Positions 5,721 through 5,818 of a DNA stretch of 5,818 nt are shown here, piece after piece. Made by a program: the position numbers and the translations under genes. The stretch covers positions 1 to 5,818 of the forward strand of contig JBEVLT010000076.1 of the NCBI GenBank assembly GCA_040509055.1, given 5' to 3'. The notes below the pieces were generated by a model. The model was not told where the DNA came from and ran no database searches. It saw only the letters and a list, made by a program, of their open reading frames with translations. Within the stretch, counting starts at the first letter, position 1; each line of letters starts with the position of its first letter. This DNA is from JAJKIP01 sp040509055. GTDB lineage: Bacteria; Bacteroidota; Bacteroidia; Chitinophagales; Chitinophagaceae.

Positions 5721-5818
5721 TTATTGCGCAGCAACTGACTCTTTAAAAACGGCGCTTCCAAAATAGGTACGGATATAATAGCTATAGCTTTTTCCTTCTT
5801 CCGGCGTTCTGTCCACAA
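5721..5818 (-). CDS. C-terminal end of an unidentified convergent gene, possibly fibronectin type III-like (partial)
   Basis: The minus strand is open from the window edge to a TAA at 5723-5721 and gives 31 visible residues. They include a G-K-S-Y-S-Y-Y-I-R-T-Y-F-G segment and end in K-E-S-V-A-A-Q. The pattern of alternating aromatic and polar residues, Tyr-x-Tyr-x-Ile-Arg and then Gly and a Glu-Ser-Val near the end, resembles the final strands of a fibronectin type III or similar beta-sandwich domain, common at the ends of secreted Bacteroidota proteins. A second minus-strand frame is also open here (stop near 5703) but its Lys/Arg-rich translation looks less protein-like. The gene points towards the PUL and shares the hairpin at 5662-5691, so it is probably a separate transcription unit. 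Function is unknown. Confidence 0.5.
   Translation of the reverse strand, partial: VDRTPEEGKSYSYYIRTYFGSAVFKESVAAQ

Noticed and set aside
1..5818. CRISPR arrays, insertion sequences, tRNA or rRNA genes, prophage genes
   Set aside because: No spaced direct repeats, transposase motifs, cloverleaf-like segments or phage proteins were seen on either strand.

Overview
The window looks like the downstream part of a polysaccharide utilization locus (PUL) from a Bacteroidota bacterium. The signs are a SusD-family lipoprotein directly after what looks like the last codons of a SusC-type receptor, four consecutive lipoprotein signal peptides, A/T-rich translation starts without Shine-Dalgarno sequences, and paired family GH144-like enzymes. 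GH144 was founded on a Chitinophaga endo-beta-1,2-glucanase, so a soil-type member of the Chitinophagaceae is a reasonable guess. It is an inference; no taxonomic marker gene is present.

Layout, left to right. Positions 1-12 read Ala-Asn-Phe-stop, the probable tail of a SusC/TonB-dependent receptor. Then come a complete SusD/RagB lipoprotein (39-1592) and a LamG/concanavalin-like lipoprotein (1626-2468) in the position where PULs usually place a surface glycan-binding protein. Positions 2469-2610 hold a strong hairpin (2495-2527), a weak promoter candidate and a 10-bp perfect inverted repeat (2543-2597). Two tandem, clearly paralogous GH144/'glycoamylase'-type lipoproteins follow. The first (2611-4269) has an extra N-terminal Ig-like domain; the second (4273-5652) lacks it and starts only 3 nt after the first one stops. 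A hairpin (5662-5691) then separates this plus-strand cluster from the C-terminal end of a convergent minus-strand gene (5721-5818, partial), whose tail resembles the last strands of a fibronectin type III domain.

Proposed working model (inference): the two GH144-like enzymes cleave a beta-1,2-linked glucan at the cell surface or in the periplasm. The SusD protein, with the LamG protein as a likely helper, captures the glucan or its oligosaccharides and passes them to the SusC channel. The glucosidase or phosphorylase that would finish sophoro-oligosaccharide breakdown, and any regulator, are not in the window. The most notable points are the tandem enzyme pair with different domain architecture and active-site-loop lengths, the LamG protein as putative glycan binder, the structured spacer that could uncouple enzyme from transporter expression, and an identical heptamer at identical spacing before the SusD and LamG start codons.
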